From: an uncultured Bacilli bacterium | GTDB lineage: Bacteria > Bacillota_I > Bacilli_A > RF39 > UBA660 | Direction: 5' to 3' | DNA length: 13,799 bases | Assembly (NCBI GenBank): GCA_947629125.1 | Contig: CANRCO010000023.1 | Location: forward strand, 1-13,799 | Made by a program: the position numbers and the translations under genes | Notes under the pieces: generated by a model | Database searches by the model: none | Told to the model about the DNA's origin: nothing | What the model saw: only the letters and a program-made list of their open reading frames with translations | Shown here: positions 1 to 5,470 of the stretch, in pieces | Layout: each line of letters begins with the position of its first letter | How positions within the stretch are numbered: the first letter of the stretch is position 1

Positions 1-542
1 ACATAAGGTTCTTTTAATACATCTAGCGGTGTATTAAGTGTTTGTCCAACTTTAGATAATTCATAAACTTTTTCTTTGTTCTTTTTTCCTTCAGAAAGTA
101 GTAATCTTTCATATAAAGATGTTTCTAATTGCCTTTTTAATTCTCGCACACTCCAGTTAGAATTAATGCATTCTTTTTCGTAAAAATTTCGTTCATCAAC
201 ATTTTCAATACTTAATAATTCACAATAATGAGACCAACTCAATTTTCCAGACACTGTCTGGAATTTTGGATAAGTTATATAAAGTTTACGCATGTTAAAT
301 AAATTGCTGACAGAAAACCCTGATCCTAAAATCTTTCTTAATTCCTTAGAAAGTTCTTTTATAATTTGTTTTCCATATTCTGCTTTAATATTTCCATTTT
401 GCTCATTTTCAACAATAATTCTTCCAACATTCCAATATGCATATAACATTGTATTATTTACTTCATAAGCTACTTTTTTTCTACTACTTAAAATAATATC
501 TTTAATTTCTTGAATCATTTCAGTGTTATTTTTTTCTAACAT
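1..542 (-). CDS. DUF1016/YhcG-type protein, N-terminal part (runs off window)
   Basis: Reading from an ATG at 542 (AAAGGAGG six to seven bases upstream), 180 codons stay open to the window edge, so the C-terminus is missing. The visible part matches the DUF1016 N-terminal domain: a helical start with YWNVGRIIVENEQ near residue 37, then LSWSHYCELLSIEN (about 102-115), a FYEKECINSNWSVRELKRQL run and SLYERLL. In this family the LSWSHY and WSVREL motifs precede a C-terminal PDDEXK nuclease-like domain, which would lie outside the window. Family members often sit beside type I restriction-modification genes, but the exact role is not settled and I cannot see that neighbourhood. The gene lies directly beyond the 3' end of tRNA-His. 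I saw no clear sigma-A promoter upstream. Family assignment is confident; a defence role is inference. Confidence 0.8.
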   Translation of the reverse strand, partial: MLEKNNTEMIQEIKDIILSSRKKVAYEVNNTMLYAYWNVGRIIVENEQNGNIKAEYGKQIIKELSKELRKILGSGFSVSNLFNMRKLYITYPKFQTVSGKLSWSHYCELLSIENVDERNFYEKECINSNWSVRELKRQLETSLYERLLLSEGKKNKEKVYELSKVGQTLNTPLDVLKEPY

Positions 543-654
543 TTTTATCCTCCTTTCACGATTGATCTGATTTACCAATTCAAATATAGTTCATCTAATA
601 AATTTTTTATCATAAAATATTTTATTTAAATTAATTATCTTAAATAAATAAGTA

Positions 655-689
655 AAAGAAAAAGTCCATATTTTTTGATTATGAACTTT
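655..689 (-). terminator. Terminator of tRNA-His
   Basis: Read on the minus strand just after the tRNA, AAAGTTCATA (689-680) pairs with TATGGACTTT (670-661) through a 9-base loop, with one G-U pair, followed by TTTCTTTT-like sequence. This looks like an intrinsic terminator for tRNA-His. Confidence 0.6.
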
Positions 690-700
690 AAATTTTAAAA

Positions 701-777
701 TGGGGCGAAATGTGGGGATCGAACCCACGCATACCGGAGCCACAATCCGGCGTGTTAACCACTTCACCAATTCCGCC
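701..777 (-). tRNA. tRNA-His (anticodon GTG)
   Basis: The minus strand folds into a complete tRNA. The acceptor stem pairs GCGGAAT with ATTTCGC (one G-U), the anticodon stem is CCGGA/TCCGG around the loop TTGTGGC, and the T arm is GTGGG-TTCGATC-CCCAC. The anticodon GTG lies at 743-741. An extra 5' G at 777 opposite C73 is the G-1 identity element diagnostic of tRNA-His and needed by histidyl-tRNA synthetase. The 3' CCA is encoded (703-701). It is a single tRNA, not part of a cluster. Confidence 0.96.
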
Positions 778-791
778 ATAAACATAATCAT

Positions 792-820
792 AGAATATCA
801 AAAAAATTAATAAATTGCAA
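792..820 (-). promoter_or_regulatory. Candidate promoter for tRNA-His
   Basis: On the minus strand TTGCAA (820-815) and TATTCT (797-792) are separated by 17 bp, placing a transcription start a few bases before the tRNA. Both boxes match only 4 of 6 consensus positions. The -35 box abuts the tail of the yutD terminator, so the tRNA could also receive read-through. Confidence 0.4.
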
Positions 821-851
821 GATAAAACAACTAGTTTTCCTTAGTTGCTTT
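820..851 (-). terminator. Hairpin at the end of yutD
   Basis: On the minus strand AAAGCAACTA (851-842) pairs with TAGTTGTTTT (833-824) with one G-U pair and an 8-base loop. The hairpin includes the yutD stop codon. The T-tail is short and interrupted (TTTTATCTT), so termination may be partial. Confidence 0.5.
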
Positions 852-1124
852 ATCTTTTTGAATTAAAAACCATTTGCAGCCATATGCACAAAAATTTTCA
901 ATATAATCATCTAAATTAGCAATATCATTAATTTTACTACATTTTTTATTAGATGAATCATTAAAACCTTTTAAACGTAATTTGCCATAAGCCCAATCAC
1001 CAAAAATATAATCAAAATTATTAAAATAATCAGTAGCTTTATTAGTTAACTCCTCTAAATCAAAACCATCATTATGATTTTTAACTAATTTATATGTTAA
1101 ATCATTAATTAATATTTCTGCCAT
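831..1124 (-). CDS. yutD: YutD family protein
   Basis: This 97-aa protein carries the YutD (DUF1027) signature: FDYIFGDWAYGKLRLKGF in the middle (about 38-55), followed by a DDYIENFCAYGCKWFLI block near the C-terminus with the conserved cysteine pair. Length is normal for the family or slightly short. YutD proteins are widespread in Firmicutes; the molecular function is not established as far as I know. The ATG overlaps the last base of the upstream permease stop (TAATG), and GGAAGG lies about nine bases upstream, so it is probably translated from the ABC transporter message by coupling. It ends in TAG. Identity of the family is strong; function is unknown. Confidence 0.85.
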   Translation of the reverse strand: MAEILINDLTYKLVKNHNDGFDLEELTNKATDYFNNFDYIFGDWAYGKLRLKGFNDSSNKKCSKINDIANLDDYIENFCAYGCKWFLIQKDKATKEN

Positions 1125-2449
1125 TATCTACCTTCCTTTTTTAAAGATTTAAATAATTTTTGCCATAAGTTATTTGAAGAATAGTTTAATATTCCGACTT
1201 TATATATTTTGATACCAAAGTAATATAAAGCCCAAGTAAACACTAACATAACTATAGTTGAAATTCCCAGACTCACTAGACTAATTTCTCCTAAAATATA
1301 TAATACTGGAGCAAGTAAAACTGAAATAAAAGGAATAAAAGCCATAATTTTTATAAATAATGCTCCTTCAAATGTGCTAGCCATAATAGCTAATAAATAG
1401 CTAGCTACAATAATCATCATAAGTGGTGTTTGAAGTTGTTGATAGTCTTCAATATTGGTAGTAATAGAAGCTAAAACTGCTGCTAAAATAGCATAAGCAA
1501 TAAAACTAATGATAAATAAGATTATTATGATTGGTAAAGCCTTTGAAATAACCTCTATTAATCCACTATTTTTTACGATGGTAATACCTTGTGAAATATA
1601 ACCACTTACAACACTATTAACACTACCAGCAGAATTACTTAATAAGAAACGAATTAACAAACCTAATAATCCATATCCTATTAATAAAATTGACTGAATA
1701 ACAACAAATGATAAAGCAGCAATAATCTTAGATTTAAAATGAGTTTTAGGAGGAACACTAGAAATAATTATTTCCATTCCTCGACTAGTTTTTTCATCAT
1801 TAATTTCTGCACCTAACATTTGTACTAAAGTTGTAATAAAAATAAAGAATGGAACAATAAATAAAGTAATAATACCTGTACTTAATAAATCTTTATATTC
1901 ACTATCTTTATATGTATCTTTATCAGGACTAGTAACTTTCTTTTCTATTTTAACACTACTAGTTAAAGATGCTATTTGGCTTTCAGTTAAACCACTTTTT
2001 TCTAAAACATAATCATCTTTAATATTATTTAACGAAGTACTAATTAATTGGCTATCCATTAAAGATATACTATCAAAACTAATTATTTGAGCTTGTAAAT
2101 AATTATCAGTAGAAGCCTCAATATTTAAAATAATGTCATCTTTTTCAATATCTGTTTCTAGTTTCTTAACTTTTTCTTTACTTAGTTTTATATCATAGTT
2201 ACCAACATCTTCAATTAATTTACTATTTTGTTCAAAATATTTTTTAAAATTATCAAAGACTCCAACATTATCTACAACTAAAATATTGGTTGTATTTTCA
2301 AAATCACCACCAAATAAACTAATAATCCGATCAATATTTGCTAAAGAAATAATTAAAATGGCAATTAAAATATTAACAACTACAAACCATTTAGTTTTAA
2401 TTTTTTTCTTTAAACTATGTTTAACTAAACAAGACATTTTTTTATTCAT
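1124..2449 (-). CDS. ABC-2 type transporter permease (NatB/YhaP-like)
   Basis: A 441-aa integral membrane protein. One membrane segment at the N-terminus (about 21-36) is followed by a roughly 150-residue extracytoplasmic region, then about five more hydrophobic segments in the C-terminal half. The cytoplasmic motif AEINDEKTSRGMEIIISSVP before the second segment is typical of the ABC-2 permeases that include NatB and YhaP. These act with a separate ATPase to export ions, drugs or peptides; the substrate cannot be read from sequence. I choose the ATG at 2449 over the in-frame GTG at 2458: AGGTG sits six bases before it, and it overlaps the ATPase stop by 8 bp, consistent with coupling. It overlaps yutD by one base downstream. 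Confidence 0.88.
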   Translation of the reverse strand: MNKKMSCLVKHSLKKKIKTKWFVVVNILIAILIISLANIDRIISLFGGDFENTTNILVVDNVGVFDNFKKYFEQNSKLIEDVGNYDIKLSKEKVKKLETDIEKDDIILNIEASTDNYLQAQIISFDSISLMDSQLISTSLNNIKDDYVLEKSGLTESQIASLTSSVKIEKKVTSPDKDTYKDSEYKDLLSTGIITLFIVPFFIFITTLVQMLGAEINDEKTSRGMEIIISSVPPKTHFKSKIIAALSFVVIQSILLIGYGLLGLLIRFLLSNSAGSVNSVVSGYISQGITIVKNSGLIEVISKALPIIIILFIISFIAYAILAAVLASITTNIEDYQQLQTPLMMIIVASYLLAIMASTFEGALFIKIMAFIPFISVLLAPVLYILGEISLVSLGISTIVMLVFTWALYYFGIKIYKVGILNYSSNNLWQKLFKSLKKEGR

Positions 2450-3338
2450 AAGTAGCACCTACTTTATCAATAAATATTTCATTTAAACTAGCATCTTCTA
2501 CACTAAATTTTAAAATATTATCACATTTTTTTACATATGCAAAAACATCTTTAATAAAAGATTCATTTTCAATTTTTACAACTAACTCCTTACCAATTTT
2601 AGTTATATTTTCAACACCTTTTATTGCTTCTAATTTTTTTGAATCGACATCTCCTAATATATGGATATTCTTTTTTTGATAATCTTTTTTAATTTTATTA
2701 ATCTCACCACTTAAAACACTGCGACCGTTAACTAAAATAACTAATTTTTCACAGAATAGCTCAACATGTTCCATTCGATGAGAAGAAAATATAATCATTT
2801 TACCTTCTTTTTTTAAATCTTTAATTACATCCATAATCATTTCAACATTAAGTGGGTCTAATCCTGAAAAAGGCTCATCTAATATTATCAATTCTGGATT
2901 ATGAATAATAGCGCAAATAAATTGAATTTTTTGTTGATTACCTTTACTTAAATCTTTTATTTTTTTATTTTTATATTCCGTTATTTTAAAACGTTCTAAC
3001 CAATAATCTAATTTCTCTATTATTTCTTTTTCCGTCATTCCTTTTAACTGTCCATAATAAAGAACTTGTTCAATTACTGTTAATTTAGTAAGCAAACTTC
3101 TTTCTTCTGGTAAGAAACCTATTTTATCAATATTATCATAAGTTATTTTTTCATTATTTAAAGTAATTGTTCCATTATTTTTATCAATTAGACCTAAAAT
3201 TAACCGAAATGTAGTTGTTTTACCTGCTCCATTAACACCTAACAAACCAAAAATTTCACCTGGTTTAATTTGAAATGATAAGTTATCAACAGCTAACAAA
3301 TTACCATAATATTTAGTAATATTTTCTACTTTTAACAT
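2442..3338 (-). CDS. ABC transporter ATP-binding protein (NatA/YhaQ-like)
   Basis: A 298-aa ABC ATPase with every expected motif: Walker A GVNGAGKTT at 34-42, a Q-loop region replaced by the GFLPEERSL form at 74-82 common in the NatA/YhaQ branch, signature LSKGN at 130-134, Walker B ELIILDEP at 149-156, and the switch histidine H187 in SSHRMEH. The C-terminal 80 residues form the extra domain usual in this branch. It would be the cytoplasmic energy-coupling subunit for the permease encoded immediately downstream, which overlaps its stop codon. GAGAGG lies seven bases before the ATG. The substrate is unknown; sodium or drug export by analogy with NatAB is only a guess. Confidence 0.92.
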   Translation of the reverse strand: MLKVENITKYYGNLLAVDNLSFQIKPGEIFGLLGVNGAGKTTTFRLILGLIDKNNGTITLNNEKITYDNIDKIGFLPEERSLLTKLTVIEQVLYYGQLKGMTEKEIIEKLDYWLERFKITEYKNKKIKDLSKGNQQKIQFICAIIHNPELIILDEPFSGLDPLNVEMIMDVIKDLKKEGKMIIFSSHRMEHVELFCEKLVILVNGRSVLSGEINKIKKDYQKKNIHILGDVDSKKLEAIKGVENITKIGKELVVKIENESFIKDVFAYVKKCDNILKFSVEDASLNEIFIDKVGATYE

Positions 3339-3358
3339 ATTAAAACCTCTCTAACCAA

Positions 3359-3367
3359 AGTATATCA
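3359..3367 (-). promoter_or_regulatory. Extended -10 promoter for the ABC-yutD operon
   Basis: On the minus strand TGATATACT gives an extended -10 (TGn plus TATACT, 5 of 6 matches), about 20 bp upstream of the ATPase start. There is no convincing -35 box at 16-18 bp. Confidence 0.5.
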
Positions 3368-3429
3368 TAAATTTATTAGAAAAACATCTTTTCATTATTT
3401 ATATACCCGATTATTAATAGATTTCCTTT

Positions 3430-3463
3430 AAAAAAATCATTCAATGATTAACATCAAATGATT
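3430..3463 (-). terminator. Terminator of the exported unknown protein gene
   Basis: Just past the stop codon, the minus strand reads AATCATTGAATGATT followed by a run of T. The hairpin is AATCAT/ATGATT with a 3-base loop; an alternative longer fold uses an AATCATT copy beside the stop. Either fold has the T-tail of an intrinsic terminator. Confidence 0.6.
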
Positions 3464-4232
3464 ATTTATGTTTAGTTAATGTTTTATTACTTTCATTATT
3501 ATGAATTTCATTATCGCTAAGACCTTGCTTTTGCATATCTTGATATAATAAATATCCTTGTAAAATTTGTTCATCACTATAGCCTTGTTGTTTCAAACTA
3601 TAATAAGATTCTATTTGCGATGGTGAAAGGTTTTCTAATACTTCACCTAATTTTTCTTTAGTATCATCTTGCTTAACTGTTGTAGTTGTTGTTATAAGGG
3701 TTGTAGTTTCTGTAGATATTTCAACATAATTATCAATAAGTTCTTTTAAAACTACGGCATTTTTAACTGGAGCTTCCTTAGTTTGAGTATAAGAAAAATC
3801 ATTCATATTTAATAAACCTTCTGAATTATCAATTTTCCGAACTGTCCGATAAGGAATATTTTCAATTATTTGTTCTTCTTTAGAAATACTACGATATATG
3901 CCGATAGGAACTTCTTCTTCTTTAGTTGTTAAATTAACTAAGCCATATGTATAACAAACACGTTCATTTTCATCTTGAGTTAAATTAACAACTTTATAGT
4001 ATTTTTGATTATTTTTAGCAATTATATAATCTTTTTCAACATTCACATAATTTCTTGTTTCACATAATTTTTTTATTTCATTATAATTTTCTAAATCTAT
4101 TATATATTGTTTTAAATTTACTATATTACCATCTAAATTACTATGACTTTTTACAGTACCTACTCCAACACTTAAAGTTATTCCTGATAAAAGTCCTAAT
4201 AAATACGCTTTTACATGTTTTTTTAAAGCCAT
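3462..4232 (-). CDS. Exported or membrane-anchored protein of unknown function
   Basis: I do not recognise this 256-aa protein. The N-terminus (KKHVK then hydrophobic residues 9-27) is an uncleaved signal anchor or signal peptide, so the rest is probably outside the membrane. The central part is mixed strand/helix with no clear catalytic motif. Residues 172-185 form a threonine-rich linker (nine Thr in 14). The C-terminus has a duplicated short motif 20 residues apart, KQQGYSDEQI (214-223) and QKQGLSDNEI (234-243), in a predicted helical region. GGGGTGA lies six bases before the ATG. It has a strong sigma-A promoter and its own terminator, so it is a single-gene unit between the cotJ and ABC operons. 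A cell-surface or spore-associated role would be speculation. Confidence 0.7.
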   Translation of the reverse strand: MALKKHVKAYLLGLLSGITLSVGVGTVKSHSNLDGNIVNLKQYIIDLENYNEIKKLCETRNYVNVEKDYIIAKNNQKYYKVVNLTQDENERVCYTYGLVNLTTKEEEVPIGIYRSISKEEQIIENIPYRTVRKIDNSEGLLNMNDFSYTQTKEAPVKNAVVLKELIDNYVEISTETTTLITTTTTVKQDDTKEKLGEVLENLSPSQIESYYSLKQQGYSDEQILQGYLLYQDMQKQGLSDNEIHNNESNKTLTKHK

Positions 4233-4262
4233 ACTACTTCACCCCATAAATCAGTAAGATTT

Positions 4263-4290
4263 ATTATACACAATTTAAATTATAAGTCAA
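4263..4290 (-). promoter_or_regulatory. Sigma-A type promoter for the 256-aa exported protein
   Basis: On the minus strand TTGACT (4290-4285) and TATAAT (4268-4263) are separated by 16 bp, 11 of 12 consensus bases. The start site would fall about 25 bases before the ATG. The -35 box begins directly at the end of the cotJC terminator tail. Confidence 0.7.
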
Positions 4291-4313
4291 ACAAAAAGAC
4301 ACATATGTGTCTT
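4288..4313 (-). terminator. Terminator of the cotJ operon
   Basis: A perfect 18-bp palindrome, AAGACACATATGTGTCTT (4296-4313), overlaps the cotJC stop codon and is followed on the minus strand by TTTGTTT. It would form a GACAC/GTGTC-based hairpin with a U-rich tail. Confidence 0.75.
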
Positions 4314-4869
4314 AATATCCTAATTTTTTATAATATTCATATAATTCTTTAAAACGATTAAAATGAACAACTTCTCTTTGTCTTAAGAATAGTAATGGTG
4401 CTAAAACATCTTCATCTTTAGCTAAATCAATTAAGTTTTCATAAACTGCCCGAGCCTTCTGTTCAGCAGCCATATCTTCCATTAAATCAGCAATTGGGTC
4501 AGCCGTAACTGCAAAATATGTAGCTGTAAATGGTACACCTGAGGCATCTACTGGATAAATACCTTTATTATGGTCGGCATAATAACTACCTAAACCAGCT
4601 TCTTCTAACTCTTTAAGTGATGCATCTTTTGTAAGTTGATGAACCATAGTTGCTATCATTTCACAATGACCTAATTCTTCAGTAGCTATATCATTTAATA
4701 AAGCTTTTCCCTTTTCATCAGGCATTGTAAATTTTTGAGAAAAATAACGCATTGCTGCTGCTAACTCACCATTAGCTCCACCAAATTGAGTTAATATGTA
4801 TTTAGCCATTCTTAAATCTTTTTTTCTAATATTTATTGGATAATTAGTGTGCTTAACATATTTAAACAT
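4312..4869 (-). CDS. cotJC: Spore coat protein CotJC, manganese catalase family
   Basis: A 185-aa protein starting MFKYVKH at 4869, close to the usual CotJC length. All five residues expected for the dinuclear manganese site of manganese catalases are present: E35 (in NGELAAA), E65 and H68 (ATEELGHCE), E136 (AAEQKAR) and H169 (REVVHFNRF). It could therefore be catalytically competent in removing peroxide, though in Bacillus CotJC is known mainly as a spore coat component. The start is set by AAGGAGGT about eight bases upstream and by an 8-bp overlap with the end of the CotJA/B gene. An in-frame ATG at 4941 would add 24 residues lying inside the upstream gene and unlike CotJC, so I reject it. 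Confidence 0.93.
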   Translation of the reverse strand: MFKYVKHTNYPINIRKKDLRMAKYILTQFGGANGELAAAMRYFSQKFTMPDEKGKALLNDIATEELGHCEMIATMVHQLTKDASLKELEEAGLGSYYADHNKGIYPVDASGVPFTATYFAVTADPIADLMEDMAAEQKARAVYENLIDLAKDEDVLAPLLFLRQREVVHFNRFKELYEYYKKLGY

Positions 4870-5299
4870 ACATATGACCTCCTTCATTGTCCCAAGGCCA
4901 TGGATTATCAATCCATTCATATTTACTTTGTTCAACTTCATCTAAAGTTAATGGACCATACATTTTATCGTATTCCACCATTAAACGATTCATTTCATAA
5001 ACATATTTTTTCATTAAATTATAAGCTTCATTATCTTCTGGATGTAAATCTAAATATAAATTTAAATCATTAATAGCAAAACTTAATTCTTGAATTTTAC
5101 ATAATTTTTCTTCTCTTTTTGACTTAGGTTCTATTGGTAAATAAGTATATTTTTTATAAGGAACATATTCATTACGGAATAAATTACCTTTTAAAAAACC
5201 TTCTTTTGGAGCTAAAATATTATCTACTCGGTTGAAATCACTACCTGGTATTTCAAAAAAAGAAAAATCAAAATTAAAATCTTTATCATCAAATAACAT
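4862..5299 (-). CDS. cotJB: CotJA-CotJB fusion, spore coat protein
   Basis: A 145-aa protein. Residues 62-145 match CotJB: a helical start with ELSFAINDLNLYLDLHPED (71-89), then a DKMYGPLTLDEVE block and the C-terminal WIDNPWPWDNEG, all CotJB hallmarks. Residues about 27-55 carry a CotJA-like stretch, APKEGFLKGNLFRNEYVPY, resembling the P-x-EA-x-x-GTLFPELYxPY motif of CotJA. In Bacillus these are two genes (about 82 and 87 aa), cotJA-cotJB-cotJC, and here cotJA is fused to cotJB with a shortened A part. TAGGAGGT lies seven to eight bases upstream of the ATG. It overlaps cotJC by 8 bp. CotJ proteins are deposited in the inner spore coat. The CotJB call is strong; the CotJA part is my reading of a short motif. 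Confidence 0.85.
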   Translation of the reverse strand: MLFDDKDFNFDFSFFEIPGSDFNRVDNILAPKEGFLKGNLFRNEYVPYKKYTYLPIEPKSKREEKLCKIQELSFAINDLNLYLDLHPEDNEAYNLMKKYVYEMNRLMVEYDKMYGPLTLDEVEQSKYEWIDNPWPWDNEGGHMYV

Positions 5300-5318
5300 T
5301 AAACTAACCTCCTACATT

Positions 5319-5326
5319 ATAGTATG
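5319..5326 (-). promoter_or_regulatory. Possible mother-cell sigma (E/K) -10 element for cotJ
   Basis: On the minus strand CATACTATA lies about 20 bp before the cotJA/B start, resembling sigma-E (CATACA-T) and sigma-K (CATA-nnn-TA) -10 elements. The Bacillus cotJ operon is sigma-E dependent. No good sigma-E -35 is visible at 13-15 bp (CTGTAATT at best), so this is a weak call. Confidence 0.35.
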
Positions 5327-5422
5327 TTCTTAGTCAATTTAATTACAGGCGAATAACTATTTAAAAAGAATTTTAAACTAATTTTTTTACTTTACAAAAC
5401 TTGAAAAATATATTGTATATTC

Positions 5423-5452
5423 TTGGCAAAATAAACATTTTAATGATATAAT
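5423..5452 (+). promoter_or_regulatory. Sigma-A type promoter for spoIIIE
   Basis: TTGGCA (5423-5428) and TATAAT (5447-5452) are separated by 18 bp. A second TATAAT lies at 5453-5458. Transcription would start only about 10-12 bases before the ATG at 5471, leaving just GGTGA as ribosome-binding site in a very short leader. A weaker pair (TTTACA 5391, TATATT 5416, 19 bp apart) would give a longer leader. Confidence 0.5.
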
Positions 5453-5470
5453 TATAATGGTGAATAAAAT

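Noticed and set aside
591..791. Minus-strand ORF of 66 codons across the tRNA-His gene
   Set aside because: It reads through the tRNA and its terminator, has no ribosome-binding site, and has no protein-like features.
2286..2486. Plus-strand ORF opposite the start of the ABC permease
   Set aside because: Antisense to two well-supported overlapping genes; no ribosome-binding site.
4870..4941. Upstream in-frame start that would lengthen CotJC by 24 residues
   Set aside because: The extra residues lie inside the CotJA/B gene and do not resemble CotJC, and the strong binding site serves the ATG at 4869.
5316..5337. TTGACT and TATAAT on the minus strand before cotJ as a sigma-A promoter
   Set aside because: The two boxes are only 10 bp apart, far below the 16-18 bp needed.
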